Shown: piece after piece, positions 1 to 16,317 of the stretch
Layout: every line of letters starts with the position of its first letter
How positions within the stretch are numbered: position 1 is the first letter of the stretch
Origin: Craterostigma plantagineum
Taxonomy: Eukaryota; Streptophyta; Magnoliopsida; Lamiales; Linderniaceae
NCBI GenBank assembly: GCA_027422505.1
Contig: JAPQWV010000005.1
Span: 10,111,501 to 10,175,500, forward strand
Direction of reading: 5' to 3'
DNA: 64,000 nt
Notes under the pieces: model-generated
What the model saw: only the letters and a program-made list of their open reading frames with translations
Database searches by the model: none
Told to the model about the DNA's origin: nothing
Position numbers and translations under genes: made by a program

Positions 1-1273
1 AAAGTTAATTCCAAAAAATTAAAGAAGTGGAAAGAAATTACCTTAAAATGCTTCCATCGGTAGTCTGGGTTGTCTTCAGCTATAGGCTCGGGTGACACGA
101 GTAGCAGACGATGCAATCTCAATACTGCATTTAGAACCTCGTGAAGTATTTAGGAATAGAGGCGGTTCTCAAGGTTTTCTGAACTACCCGATTTTTCGTA
201 TTGTGAGATACTATAATAAAAAACATAGCCACTTACTCCTTCACTGAGGTAAATTTAGAATCCTTAAGATCAGAAACATTTTCTAAAAGAGCGTAGCAAA
301 AGTTTTTTGATTCATTCTCAAATTCTGGCACGTTACGTCGGACATCGAGACTAACTCCCTAAGATGATCCATCTGTTTCACTATTTTTTCGATCAGGCTG
401 TATTTAGTTGGAGCTCATTTCTGCTTTTGAAGATTTCTATTCTGTAAACCCCTTAAATAGATGGATACTAAGAGCAAGATTAGTGTATTTTGATGAATAA
501 ATGTTTGTAAAATGACAAATTTTTCACTTCCCATGTCAGCATCCATGATGCGTCTGAAATGAACGCGGAAACATATCAAATAGTAACGCAGCCTGAAATA
601 GCCAACCAGTCAATATGAAATGAAATTTCAACATCATACGCCCATTTTTCAGATAAAGAAAGTCAAGTCAAATCTCGAATAATAATCTCAAAGAAGTGAA
701 TGATAAAATACAACATGCGTCACCGAAACATTCGAAACCCTCAACACGGTGAAAAAATCCTCATCTGTGCATAATAGCAGAACCCTCAGCACAGTGAATG
801 AGAAGGTCGAATCTAAACACTTTCGTTACCTAGGTTGTTGCTGAGTAGTAGGAATGATGTTGCAATTTCCTACATTTGGACGTTACAGATGAAACTAATA
901 TCTATAAATGGCCCAAATCATGATTCGCGAGTGCAAAATATGGGGGATATTATTATTACCTTGAGCTCGTCCTTTTACGAAATCCCAACTCAGCTCGTAG
1001 TTATTGTCCGTGATAGCTGATTTTGATACTGAGAAGCATCTCCTCGCGCATATGATGATTCGGGGATTTGACATGTTCCTGGGTAATTTCGTCAATTCAA
1101 ACCATTAGTATGATTGGACTATTTTATCTTACCCAAGCACATGAGATAAAATTGTCTAGAATCCAATAGATTATACGGACGGGCTATTATTGTAGCGGGC
1201 TTCATACTTTTATTTATCTAGGAAACTGAACATGGCCCAGCTAGGATAAATGCCAACTATCATGCCTTACGGT
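1..1273. other. Intergenic DNA, nothing recognised
   Basis: Only short open frames without recognisable domains occur on either strand. I see no LTR ends, no long repeats and no RNA gene. It may include the 3' flank of a gene or old repeat DNA. Confidence 0.4.
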
Positions 1274-1743
1274 TAGGGTTGTCAACGGGGCGGGTTCGGG
1301 GCGGGGATCTAATCCCCGTCCCCGCCCCGCGAGGCAAACGGGGATGAAATCGTCCCCGTCCCCGTCCCCGCGGGGATCCCCGTCCCCACGGGGATTCCCC
1401 GCCCCGTCAATATTTAAAAAAAAATCAATTTATATTATTTTAATATTATTTAAACTATTTTTTAATATTAATTAAATTATTTAAACTATATTTTAATCAT
1501 ATTTATATTATTTTAATATTATTCAAAGTATATTTTCTTATTATTTATCTTATAATAATATTAATTGAATATAATAATAATTATTTTAATTTCGGGGACG
1601 GGGCGGGGAACGGGGCGGGGATATCCGCGGGGAAAAATATTCCCCCGTCCCCACCCCGCGGGGATAGAATAGCGGGGATTCCCCGTCCTATTCGGGGCGG
1701 ATCCCCGCGGGGACGGGGAATCCCCGCCCCATTGACAACCCTA
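1274..1743. mobile_element. hAT-type MITE with 8-bp TSD
   Basis: The ends are inverted copies beginning TAGGGTTGTCAA. They are flanked by a direct repeat CTTACGGT at 1266-1273 and 1744-1751. The 8-bp duplication plus TAGGG termini fit the hAT superfamily. The outer arms (about 1285-1395 and 1590-1735) are very rich in GGGGCGGGG/GGGGACGGGG runs and their complements, and the centre (about 1405-1590) is almost pure A/T. There is no transposase, so the element is non-autonomous. Confidence 0.85.
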
Positions 1744-1813
1744 CTTACGGTTATAGATGGAACTGAACGCAGCCTATAAGATATGAAGGCCGCAAACATA
1801 TATCACAAGTTTC

Positions 1814-1816
<3 letters not shown>

Positions 1817-1847
<31 letters not shown>
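1817..1847. repeat. (TA)n microsatellite
   Basis: An uninterrupted TA dinucleotide run of about 31 bases lies between the MITE and the 3' end of the kinase gene. Confidence 0.9.
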
Positions 1848-1851
<4 letters not shown>

Positions 1852-2090
1852 CTGTAGTGTTTTGCAAGCCTTGCCTAGTTAATTAAACTAACGAGGCATA
1901 TAAGAGTAAAACTTAGAGAAGCCAAACAGTCAAAACAACGGCCATATGAACCAACCAACCGACCTAGTTCAGTTGTGTTGCATTCCATTGCATTGAAACT
2001 TCCAACAGTTACTACTTACCAACATAACAACAAACATTACAGAAGGTTTTTAGTCAACTCTTCAATTATTCAGACCAACTCTTTTTAATT

Positions 2091-6344
<4,254 letters not shown>

Positions 6345-6640
6345 CTCTTAGATAGATAGCTTCCTTTCACCACATTCACACGCAGAGATAGAGTGATTAG
6401 GTGTGTTCTCTGCTTTGTGATTCTAAGAAGAAAAATGTCTCGATGGAGTTTAAAAGTTGTGATGGGCTTCGATGAAAAACGCTAAAGATTCTGATATTTA
6501 TGAGGTCTGAATATGATTGAGGAGGAGAAGAGACTTTGGTGGGACTAGAAGAGTTTTAATGTGTTGTAGTTGTACTAATCACAGCGTAAGGCCAAAGGAT
6601 ATCACATGAGAGGTCAATTATTGGCACGTGAAGAGAGAGA
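6345..6640 (-). promoter_or_regulatory. 5' leader and proximal promoter of the BSK2-like gene
   Basis: Reading the minus strand towards the ATG at 6344, there is a GA/CT-rich run (about 6631-6655), a palindromic G-box CACGTG at 6625-6630, a CCAAT box at 6620-6624, a W-box TTGACC at 6612-6617, and a TATA-like ATAAATAT at 6494-6501. G-boxes bind bZIP and bHLH factors, W-boxes bind WRKY factors, and CT-rich tracts are common in plant core promoters. Spacing suggests transcription starts near 6465 and a leader of about 120 nt. The motifs are seen; the activity is inferred. Confidence 0.45.
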
Positions 6641-6655
6641 GAGAGAGGGAGAGAG

Positions 6656-8496
6656 TTTACAGTTCGATTTTATTATCACTTTTGCTTGGCGGACAGTGTG
6701 CTGCGTTTTTTCCTCTGCGATTTGTGCGTCTTTTTGTGTGCTAAAAGTGACAATTTGGGAAAAGGGAACACAGACAGAGTTTGGTTTTGCCTCTTGTGTA
6801 ATGGATATTATCATCTCCGCACTTGTATTAATTAATTAATTTATTTATTTAGCCATAATTGCATTGCATGGGCACACATCCATAAGGCACTCATAAGCAA
6901 TGCTTTATCAATCGTAACCGCGGCCTTGGAGAAATTCTTGTAATTAGTAGTAGAAAGAGATGATCCTTTGACTACATTATCTATAAGTTAAGTGCTTAGA
7001 ATTTGTTACCTTGGTGTAAATATGCTACGAGGTTTATCAACCTTTCGACAAAAGAATTATGAATGTTTAAACGGTACATTCTTGAAGAAAAAATGATAAT
7101 GGACTGGACACACTACCATCACTCGAGCAAGGTATGCTCATGAATACTTTGAAATACTTAAAAAGACAAAATTGCACATACTCGATCAGGCCCATAGCAC
7201 ATGTGAAGCGAAAGGCGGTCGGGCCCAGCTTTGGAGGGGGTCCCAATATTTTTCGTACCTATATATGCATGTATAATATGCCAAAATCATTTTATTTTTG
7301 TACGGGATAAAAAATAGTGATTGATGCTGAGAAGATAAAAAAATAATAATATGGTCATATCTCATATATAACTTGAGATGAGACTGAGATGATCTTCTTA
7401 ATTTTTATTTTGTTAATCAAATCTTGAAATTCATACCCTCAACATATCAACACAATTTTGACTATTATTTGCACTCTTTTCTGTTTTTAAAATATGTTTC
7501 TCCTAATTCTCATCATAGTCGAAACATCTTATTTTCAATACGATATCTTGAAGATTTTTCTTTTTTGTGCAAGTGACTTACTTGGATGGGGCTAGGAATG
7601 TTGTCAATTGCAAAAATAAAAGTTGACATGTTCGATGTCAAACTCAACTCCCAAAATCGAAGAAGTTTGTCACGCATATAAGCTTGTGAGCTAACTCTAT
7701 CTATTGTCAATTGGTTAGAAAGAAAACCACCATCTTATATGGGCTTGGCCTTGGGCTATAATTGAAGCCCCACAAAATCCCTAAATGACAGATAACTGGA
7801 TTATTGATATTTTTGTATAAGTTTTATAAAGTAGCTGCATGTACTGTTTAAATTTAAGTTATATACTACGAATCATATTTTCAAGAAAATTACTTAATAA
7901 GGTCCGAGGCTCGAATTACGGTGTTCGCTTCTGATACTGCTACGTACCTATAATTGGTCGCTCACCTTAGGAAACAATCCCACGGAAATCATAAAATTTC
8001 TTTTATTGTAATACTAAAACTATGCTATGATCCATATAATAGATATCATCGCCCGCTAACGGACCCATGATTTGGACAAGGGGCTCTATATCAATTCCAA
8101 GAGCGCAAATTGAACTTCCGTTGGTTGTCTATCAATACGATCTAATGGTCTAAACATAAATAACAATTGAAATAGGTTAAGAAAGAATTGAAATGTGAAA
8201 AGGAAATTAAAAAGAATTAAAATCATTAACGATCTATGATTTTTCTTTTATTTTTGGAACTGCATTGTATATTTCACAAACAAGAACATAGGCTACTAAA
8301 TAGCCCAACGATGTCTCTCCGGCAATTGTCCGGTAGAGAATAAAAGGCTCGCGAGAGCTCGGCAACCAAATATAAAGTAGTAGACCAAAACAAAACAAGA
8401 AACAACAACTTCAACCCAGAGAACTAAAGAATCTACCACAAAAATGGCTATCAAACCATCTAAAATACTCATCATTTGCTTCAGTAGTCGACTTCA
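6656..8496. other. Intergenic DNA, nothing firmly recognised
   Basis: AT-rich DNA with no long open frame. The stretch 7190-7780 has GGGCCC/GGGCTTGG-like ends that could belong to a degraded DNA transposon, but I could not find matching inverted ends or a duplication. No RNA gene was seen. Confidence 0.4.
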
Positions 8497-8822
8497 TGTT
8501 CGTTAGGAATATATTATAGTGTTCAATTTCATTATGTTACCTTTGTATTTTATATTTAAGTAACTTTGGGCTAGTTTGTAATATTCTAGTTCTTAGTTAC
8601 TAGGGGTATAATATACCAATTTATGTGGTTTATATACCCCAAACCTAATTCATTAGGGTGAGTGTTGTTAGTGTGAGTTGCATGTGTGTTGAATAGAAAG
8701 AGACCAATTTTAAGAGCTCACCTTCTACACAAGCACACCCCCACGCACAACCCTCCAAATCAACATCATTTGCGTGGTCAAACCGTTCTTCGTAGATTGC
8801 TTGGATAGAATTAGGACCAACA
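8497..8822 (+). mobile_element. Copia-type LTR, family C, left copy
   Basis: A 326-bp TG...CA unit whose last base is followed after two nucleotides by a primer-binding site. A second copy lies at 21367-21686, clearly similar over its whole length. It has a TATA-like box near 8628 before TACCCC. The left flank CTTCA does not match the flank of the right copy, so the two LTRs cannot be shown to bound a single insertion. Confidence 0.75.
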
Positions 8823-8824
8823 AA

Positions 8825-8836
8825 TGGTATCAAAGC
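8825..8836 (+). other. Primer-binding site of element C
   Basis: TGGTATCAAAGC, a one-base variant of the initiator-tRNA-Met complementary site used by most plant copia elements, just inside the left C LTR. Only about 140 bp of element C leader follow before the copia D LTR interrupts at 8977. Confidence 0.75.
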
Positions 8837-9212
8837 AAAACACGTTTGGATTTGAACGATTTCTCTGAAAATTTTGGGTAATTTCTTGCTTTTGTTGAAT
8901 TCGAATTTAAGCTTTGTTCTTGAGCTTTTGATTCGATTTTACTGATTTTGCAAGCTCTAGAACTAGATAGGTTGTTTGTTAGGAATATGCCCTCGAATGC
9001 TATACGAGGATTAGATTGTAAAGGGCATTAACTTATTTATCATTCGACCTTTTTATGTAATAAAATTTTTCGTGTGTTTATCGAAGGGCATTGACCGTTT
9101 ACTGGATATAAAAGTTCTTTACTTAGCATCTGATAAAGCAATAAATGAATAAATCCAAATGTGTCGAGTTGAGTCACTGTTCTCGATGGGCACGAGAGAG
9201 GAAGGCACCAAT

Positions 9213-10551
9213 TGTAGCGACCCTACTTTTCTAACTGGGATTAGTGGCGGATTTCCGCAACGTAAGCCACGGAAGGCCCGTCTAATTAAAACTTTTTTCT
9301 AAAATAATATACATTACTATCAAAATCAGTTTACATCGTCGTCACCGTACATGGGCCAAAGCCCCAAAATGTCAAAAGAACAAAAATCCTAACGCCGCTC
9401 CACAGGTCTTCATCCATGTACCACCCCGCCCTCAAAAGTTCGTGGAGCACCGCCACCAGCCGCCTCAGTCATGACGCGTATCAGCGTCAGACACAGTACC
9501 TACAACACGTAAACACTGAGCTATTTGCCCAGTAGGTGAATAAAATGCATGTATGCAAGTGTGCACTCAATCCCAATCCCAATGTCTCACATGCCAACGT
9601 ACACTCTTTCTTTTCCCACAATCCTATCTATTTCGCTCCCCCATAATTCGCGAAGCTCCATTCGCGAAATCTTAAGACCCGCGAAACCTATTTCCTAGCC
9701 TAATTCGCGAACTCGACTGATTCGCGAAACGTTTAAAGTTCGTGAAACCCTAATAACACTATAAAAATTCCGTTCGAAAATCAAACTTCACCGTTCTTGA
9801 AAATTTTATTTTCTATCGACATTCATTTTGAAAATAAAGTTAATTCCAGAATATAGTACACCTAAAAACACTAAATTCCAAAGAACATAATAAATTTTAA
9901 AGAACAGCACATCATAGACTTTGAATTCATTAAAACTCATATTATAAGCATTCATAAGCTTAAACCGAACCAAAAATCTAGGGTTTTCTAACACAATAAA
10001 TTCCGAAACCTTCTATGATTATAAGAGCACGTAAGTTGGGGAAATATAGAATCATATATTCATTACTATAGGTTACGAACAAGTATAAAGTACTTACCTT
10101 CTCCACTTCGAACTCCTTGAATTAATTAAGAGTTTTATTGAGCTTAACTAGAACCCTTCGTTTCTTAATTCTTCCCCTTTGTTCCTTAGTTTCTACGTCT
10201 GTTTCTCCCTTCTTTGGATGTGTTTGCATATTAGATAAATATGAATATTTTGAAGCTAATGAATGATTAGACAAGTTGCTAGATGACGTTATTTTCCCTA
10301 TGCTTAAGAAATGTTTATTACCTATCTGTAAGTAATTTGGGCCAAATAATACCCTCTTGGGCCTTGTTATTAATGGTTGAATATTTATTAATTCGAGTGG
10401 CCTAATTTAGTTGGGTAAGATATTATTTCGGATCAGATTCCCTACTTGAACATACTCCCAATTGGGTCCGTTCATATACCGATTTCATTAACTTGAAGAT
10501 TTACAATACTAATTACATCCTAAATCCCGTATTAATTTTACGGGTATTACG
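9213..10551 (-). mobile_element. Solo gypsy LTR inside the copia D LTR
   Basis: In minus orientation it has the same ends as the chromovirus LTR at 47765-50163: its left end is the complement of the GTAGGGTCGCCACA terminus and its right end the complement of the TGTAATACCC start. It also shares the segment around ACTGGGCAAAT and the CGCCACCAGCCGCC region. It is flanked by CCAAT (9208-9212) and CCAGT (10552-10556), a 5-bp duplication with one change. At 1339 bp it is shorter than the 2.4-kb family LTR, so it is a deleted or divergent member. Confidence 0.8.
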
Positions 10552-11792
10552 CCAGTGGCCTCTTAGCCTCGAACAATAAAAGTCTGTAAACCTTAGGCTC
10601 CAGTTGGGTACTGGATAACCGATCACGGCTTATTTGTCGATGACTTATCGTGTGCCGATATCCCGCTTAGAAGCGGAGGTCATGACTTGTGATATGAATC
10701 GAATCAAGGACTGAAACGTTTCATGGACTCTGACTCACGGGTCGTACGGTCGAACATGGCTTATTACTCAAGGAGTGTCAATGACCAACAACAACACTCT
10801 AGAAGTCTACGTGAACCTTAGACTAAAAGGGGCTTTGACGGAGTTGACTTTGAAGTCTCGACTGTCACTGGTTCCCCTCGATCCGATTTGCTGTTGCATG
10901 GGTCAGCGGGCCAGATATGGTCTTGAAACCGCCAAGTACGGATTCGCAGTCTCGTAAGTAATCGAGACAAGTGTCCTATGTGGACGGCGACGGGAAATTA
11001 CGAAATCCTTGGGGTATTGAACTAACTCATGTGAGACATGGATGGTAGTCTGGTAATTTGCCTCGTCCCCATTTTATCATAGAATCGAGTTTAGTGAGTT
11101 TGACATAGACCATGGCTCTCACTCGATTGGGACACAGCTGAAGGGTTTATACGTGGCACTATTATCTATAGTGAGGTTCTGGAATAAAGACTGGGTCGAA
11201 ATTCGCATTCGAATCGGGTTACGGTCCGGTACTGCGGGATTGGCTAGGTAACTACCGGACTCTTGGATTCCTCCCTTGCCGATTGAGTCGAACCTAGAGA
11301 GTCGGGCTTGAAAAGGATCATCAACGTGTACTGATAAGGAGAGAAAGTGTTTTGGGCTTAACGGGCCGTTGGGCCATTGGGCCGCGCCTTAGTGCGCCTT
11401 CGTATGAAACTAACCTTAAGACTTGGACTTGACCAAGTGCTTAAAAGGCTTGAGGGTAAAATTAGAATTTAACCCTAAGCTGATTTTTGAATTATACCTT
11501 GGGAAATAATTTCGAAAATTAAATATAAATATGGAAATAATATATTTGGAATAATATTCATTTTAAGTTTCGAAATTAATCTAGGATTAAATTTCGAATT
11601 TTATATCATATTTAAAGATACTTAGTTTGACTTGGTATTTAAGTTGGTTTCCTAATAATAGCAAGTTTCCTTAAATTTTGATTTGAAATTCGAAAGAGAG
11701 TAAAAATATGGCAAAAGAATCTCTCCACTTAAGGAGCAAAATTCGAAAATCATATCTTTGAGATATTCTTGGGATTTTCGATTCTAGCTTAC

Positions 11793-11800
11793 TATAAATA
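11793..11800 (+). promoter_or_regulatory. TATA box of the copia D LTR
   Basis: TATAAATA followed by GGGCAGCCC. The same block is conserved in the second LTR copy at 15906-15914, as expected for the LTR transcription start region. Confidence 0.55.
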
Positions 11801-12203
11801 GGGCAGCCCTATTTCATATTTTAAGAGAAAAATTTCGTGCTCCATAGTGTGAGAAAATTCGTCCATCACAAGGCACAAAAACACACACCGAATGTACATA
11901 CTTTTCTCCCACGCGACGGCTCGGTTCTCTCTAGCCATCTTTAGAGAACTGATTCCGTGGTACACTGCGAGGTCGGCGTGACGATCTAGTGCCATCGACC
12001 ACCATCAACGAAGTCTTGAAGAAAAGGACGAGGAGCTGCCACTCGCTTCAACTGGTAATTCTCTAGGGGTTTGACCCGCCCTATTAAGTGTCTATGAGTT
12101 ACTATTCTGATCCGAGCTACGAGGACAATCGGGTAACCCGGAAAATTTTTGTTCCGTACCGTACCCAGGGACGTGGCATCTCCGGGAGACACCGGGTAAC
12201 CCA

Positions 12204-14027
12204 ATCAGAGCGGGCGCTCGTGATCAGAATCATAACGTGTTTAAATTGAAACGAGGTGCGTGGGAGACAATCGAAATGCTGACGTAGTTCGACCGTTGTT
12301 GGGCTGCCCGATGCGTCGTTTGCCAACCCACGGCCACCAACTCGTGCGGTATGGACCGACGAGGAACCACGGACCGAATCGGGACCCGCGCGGCGGCGGG
12401 ACCTGGGCAGCCGCGCGTTGCGCGCGGGCTGCGAACGCTGCGGTAACTGGGTCGGGCTGCTTCAAGCAGGCCCGATCAGCCTCGAACCCTGGGTCCTACG
12501 CTAGCCATGGTGGCTTAGGCACGGGCCCGGGCAGCGCCGCCGCAAGGTGCAGCGGCACGGAAGAGATCGTCCGCGGCTTTGGCCGCGGACTGCGATGGCG
12601 CACACGGTGCGCACTGCACAAGACAGCCGCAGCAATTCCGACTCGGTCAGAATGCTGCGGCGTTGATCTCTCCCGGCGAGGTTGTGACTCCGGTATGGAG
12701 GGGCTGAGGCGACGAAAGAGTTGCGGTAGTTTTCTGCCGCGAGCTGAACATGCGCGCGTTGCGCGGCGTGTCGTCGCTTGCGGCGGCGATTTCGGCTCTG
12801 GCCGGGACTCTACGCCGACGGCCTTCTCCGTCGTGGCTCTCTGGTGTGTTTTGATGGATGAGCGATTTGAGTCAGGGCAGCTGCGTTAGGGCTTCACGCT
12901 CAAAGCCTTAACGGGCCTTTTAATGGGCTTGGCCCGTTTAAGGCCCAATTTTTGTTTCTTCTTAAAATCATATAATTGCCAATGTGCTTGTTACGAATGT
13001 GATTTAAGGCGCACTTGTGGGTTTAGGAATTTGGTTTCCGGGTCATTTGTTAATGGTTACGTCCCCCCGGTTGTATTAGCTTTATACGGGTTGTTCGGGA
13101 CTTATGATCCCCGTGTTGTAATTTATCGTTTTATTAGAGTAGCTTAAATACGAACACGAGGGCCTATTTGATGGAAGGCAACCCCCCGGCGGTGACAAGG
13201 TGGTGGACGTTCGGTGACTTTGAGGCCGTTCGAGTGACGAAGGACGTTTGACGACTTCAAGACCCGTGCGATGACCCGAGGTCTTTTTTGAAGACGCATG
13301 TAATAGGGATAGACTAAAAATAACCCGCTTGTGTTGCCTTGTAGTATATTTTCCTAGGGTTAATTTACTACCTACGTGCGTGTTGGTTTTATAAATGATA
13401 TGCATGTTTTATGTGCTCTTATGTGAGATGGTTTATTCTCCCGTTTGATAAATACTAAGTGGATAAGGGAATTGGATTCCTGTCTTCTATCATGCTTGAG
13501 ATGTCTAGCATTGGGGAGTTTTGCGATTTGTCACGAGTAAGTTGGCGTCGTATATCACGCCCAGTGCTAAAGTCTCGGGTCTTGGACGCCGTTCGTCATA
13601 CCAGTCCGTCCCCCCCACGAAGCGTATGCAGCAAGGGGCGGTACATTCTGTGCAATTTGAGCGTAAATTGATGGGTCACACTTTGGCAGTTATACCCAAT
13701 AAGCATGGTTAGCCGTGAGGGTCAATGACTGAGACAAAGATAGTTGAAACTCTTATTAGATAAGTTCACGTTTGACGTGACTTCGATAAGATTAGATGAG
13801 CCAAATATTGCGTTAAAGGCTGAGGCGAGTCTAGTCGAGTCGGGGACATCAACTCCACTATGAAACTTTCAACGAGGTTTTCGAAACTCTTCTCGGGAGG
13901 ATAGTTTTTTGAAAAAAATAGTGAGTCAAGCAAAACGGAAAGTCCTTGTTTGCGCTTGATGAATGATAAGATAAACCTAATTAGATATTTATTTTCTGCA
14001 GCTTTACGTTTCTTTCTATTTACTGCG
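12204..14027 (+). other. Untranslated leader of copia D
   Basis: Lies between the LTR end and the gag start. It parallels the 1.1-kb leader of copia B (59617-60712, minus): both share a GTTGTATTTTAT-like block, a CCCCCCGG motif and a CATGTAATAGG motif. The part at 12240-12900 is strikingly GC-rich and holds an open frame of about 200 codons without recognisable domains, which I take as a composition effect. Confidence 0.5.
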
Positions 14028-14481
14028 ATGACGAACATTACAACTATGCTGCTTGAGAGAAAGTGTTTGGTGGGACCAAATTACGTGGACTGGCTCCGTA
14101 ACATGAGGATAATCCTAGGTATGGAATCGCTAACTTATGTCCTCGCTAACATGAGGATAGTCCTAGGTATGGAGTCGCAAGTCCCAGGGGCTGATGTGAG
14201 TGATGAAGACCGGGCTGCGTATGCCAAGTGGCAGATAGACGAGCCAAAGGTCAAGAGCTATATACTTCTTTCCATGAGCAATGAGTTGCAGCGCACTCAC
14301 TCGGAAATGGAAGTGGGCGCCATTTTACTTCATTTGAAGGAGCTTTGTGGCGAACATTCCAGGAGTGCTCGCTATTCCCTGTCGGAGTACCTGTTTCATT
14401 GCAAAATGACTAAAGGTAGTGACCTCGGAGCGCATGTGCTCAAGATGATTGATTGGATAGAAAGACTCGAGGCACTGGACT

Positions 14482-15062
14482 CATGGTTCTGAAACCGGGT
14501 TTTCGAGCCGGACCGGATATTTTAGTGGTTTAAGGTTTAGTGGTTTAACCGGTATAAAACCGGAATCAAACCGAGTAAAACCGGTACCTTTAAATATATT
14601 AAATATATATTTTCATAATGAATCAACAAATAATATAGAAATATATGCTTATGTATGTATTTTCAACCTAGAATGTTATGAATTAGGGGCAAAATTAAAT
14701 ACAATTAAATTATGTTAGTGGTTAAAATTTAATATGAGATGTAAGAAATCAAATTTATAAATTGGGGTTAAAATTAAATAAGAGAAAATATATGGGGTTG
14801 AATGTTAATTAAAAATTAATGTAAAATGGGCTTGCATAGAATCGAACCCAACTCTAATAAGACTCTATTGAAGAACTTATCCACTAGAGCCAGCACTACA
14901 TATGTCAATTGCGTAACTTTTTAAATATTTATTCAGTTTATTTATTTTTTTCTTTTTTCTTTTAAATAAAGCATGATCCGGACCGGGATCGGACCGGAAT
15001 TTCGACCGGTTCACCGATTTCCGGTCGGAACCGGCCGGTCCGGTCCGGTCATTAAAACCTTG
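14482..15062. mobile_element. hAT-type MITE inside copia D gag
   Basis: 581 bp flanked by ACTGGACT (14474-14481) and ACTGGATT (15063-15070), an 8-bp duplication with one change. The ends are related inverted sequences (CATGGTTCTGAAACCGG and CAAGGTTTTAATGACCGG), rich in CCGG runs. The gag reading resumes after it. There is no transposase. Confidence 0.75.
14828..14899 (-). other. tRNA-like (Pol III promoter) segment within the hAT MITE
   Basis: On the minus strand an A-box-like GGCTCTAGTGGATAAG (about 14877-14892) is followed about 30 nt later by a perfect B-box GGTTCGATTC (14839-14848). The T-arm flanks do not pair and no full cloverleaf forms, so this is a tRNA-derived or SINE-head remnant and not a tRNA gene. 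Confidence 0.45.
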
Positions 15063-15390
15063 ACTGGATTTTATCATGGATAACGAGCTCTAGAACGATC
15101 TCATACTTCAGTCACTCCCGCCTTCCTTCAATTCGTTCATTGTGAACTTTAATTTGAACAAGGCCGAGATGACATTGCTGGGTTGATGAACCAGTTGTCG
15201 GCGGCACAGACTCAGATGAAGAAGGTGAAAGTAAAGGAAGTTGTTCTTGTCGCGAATGCTAAGACTCGATGGTCGAGTAGAAGAAAAAGTCGGACAAGCC
15301 CACTAAGACGAAAGGACGAATTCCGAACGGCAAGGCCAAGAAGAACGTGTCAAAGACGCCAAGCCGACGGACAAGTGCCTTCAATGCAAT

Positions 15391-16317
15391 AAGTTGAACC
15401 TAGAGAGTCGGGCTTAAAAAGGATCATCAACGTGTACTGATAAGGAGAGAAAGTGTTTTGGGCCTTAGTGGGCCTCGGGCCGTTTAATGGACCGAAGTCG
15501 AACTTCATATGAAGCTAACTTTAAGACTTGAGCTTGGCCAAGTGCTTAAAAGGCTTGAGGGTAAAATTGGAATTTAACCCTGAGCTGATTTTTGAATTAT
15601 ACCTTGGGAAATAATTTCAAAAATTAAATATAAATTTGGAAATAATATATTTGGAATATTATTTATTTTAAGTTGGAAATTTCGAAATTAATCTAAGATT
15701 AAATTTCGAATTTTATATCATATTTAAAGATACTTATTTGACTTGGTATTTAAGTTGGTTTTCTAATAATAGCAAGTTTACTTAAGTTTGGATTTGGAAT
15801 TCAAAAGAGAGTAAATATATGGCAAAAGAATCTCTCCACTTAAGGAGTAAAATTCGGAAATCATATCTTTGAGATATTCTTGGAATTTTCGAGTCTAGCT
15901 TAGTGTATAAATAGGGCAGCCCTATTTCATATTTTAAGAGAAAAATTTCGTGCTCCATAGTGTGAGAAAATTTGTCCATCACAAGGCACAAAAACACGCA
16001 CCGAACGCACACACTTTTCTCCCACGCGACGGCTCGGTTCTCTCTAGCCATCTTTAGAGAACTGATTCCGTGGTACATTGCGAGGTCGGCGTGACGATCT
16101 AGTGCCATCAACCACCATCGACGAAGTCTTGAAGAAAAGGACGAGGAGCTGCCACTCGCTTCAACTGGTAATTTTCTCTACGTGTTTGACCGCCCTATTA
16201 CGTGTCTATGAATTACTATTTTGATCCGAGCTACGAGGGCAATCAGGAAACCCGGAAAATTTTTGTTCCGCATAGTACCCAGAGACGTGGCGTCTCCGGG
16301 AGATACCGGGTAATGCA
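15391..16317 (+). mobile_element. 3' LTR fragment of copia D
   Basis: Matches the 3' part of the D LTR (from about 11290 to 12200), including the TATAAATAG box at 15906-15914 and the CCGGGTAA end. It directly abuts gag sequence at 15390, so the rest of the internal region and the first part of this LTR have been deleted. Confidence 0.75.

Larger units (their letters stand above)
8977..12203 (+). mobile_element. 5' LTR of copia D, interrupted by a solo gypsy LTR
   Basis: It begins TGTTAGGAATATGCCCTCG and ends near 12203 at a degraded primer-binding site ATCAGAGCGGG. Without the insertion at 9213-10551 the LTR is about 1.9 kb. Its 3' third recurs in the same orientation at 15391-16317 and its 5' portion recurs inverted at 19677-20807. 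The related copia B LTR has a similar start. The exact 3' end is uncertain by a few bases because the PBS has lost its first bases. Confidence 0.75.
14028..15390 (+). pseudogene. Copia D gag, broken
   Basis: The ATG at 14028 opens a Gag (UBN2/retrotran_gag type) sharing the GPNY-DWLRNMRI start, the LKEL-GEHSRSARY stretch and the IERLEALD block with copia B Gag. Gag coats retrotransposon RNA and forms the cytoplasmic particle. A 48-bp in-frame tandem duplication lies at about 14100-14196. The frame is cut at 14482 by a hAT MITE and resumes after 15070, with further stops and shifts. It stops in the first half of the CCHC knuckle near 15385, where sequence jumps straight into LTR DNA; protease, integrase, RT and RNase H are all missing. 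Confidence 0.8.

Noticed and set aside
12260..12889. Open frame of 209 codons on the plus strand
   Set aside because: It lies in a GC-rich retrotransposon leader, has no domain and an Arg/Gly/Cys-rich composition expected by chance in such DNA.
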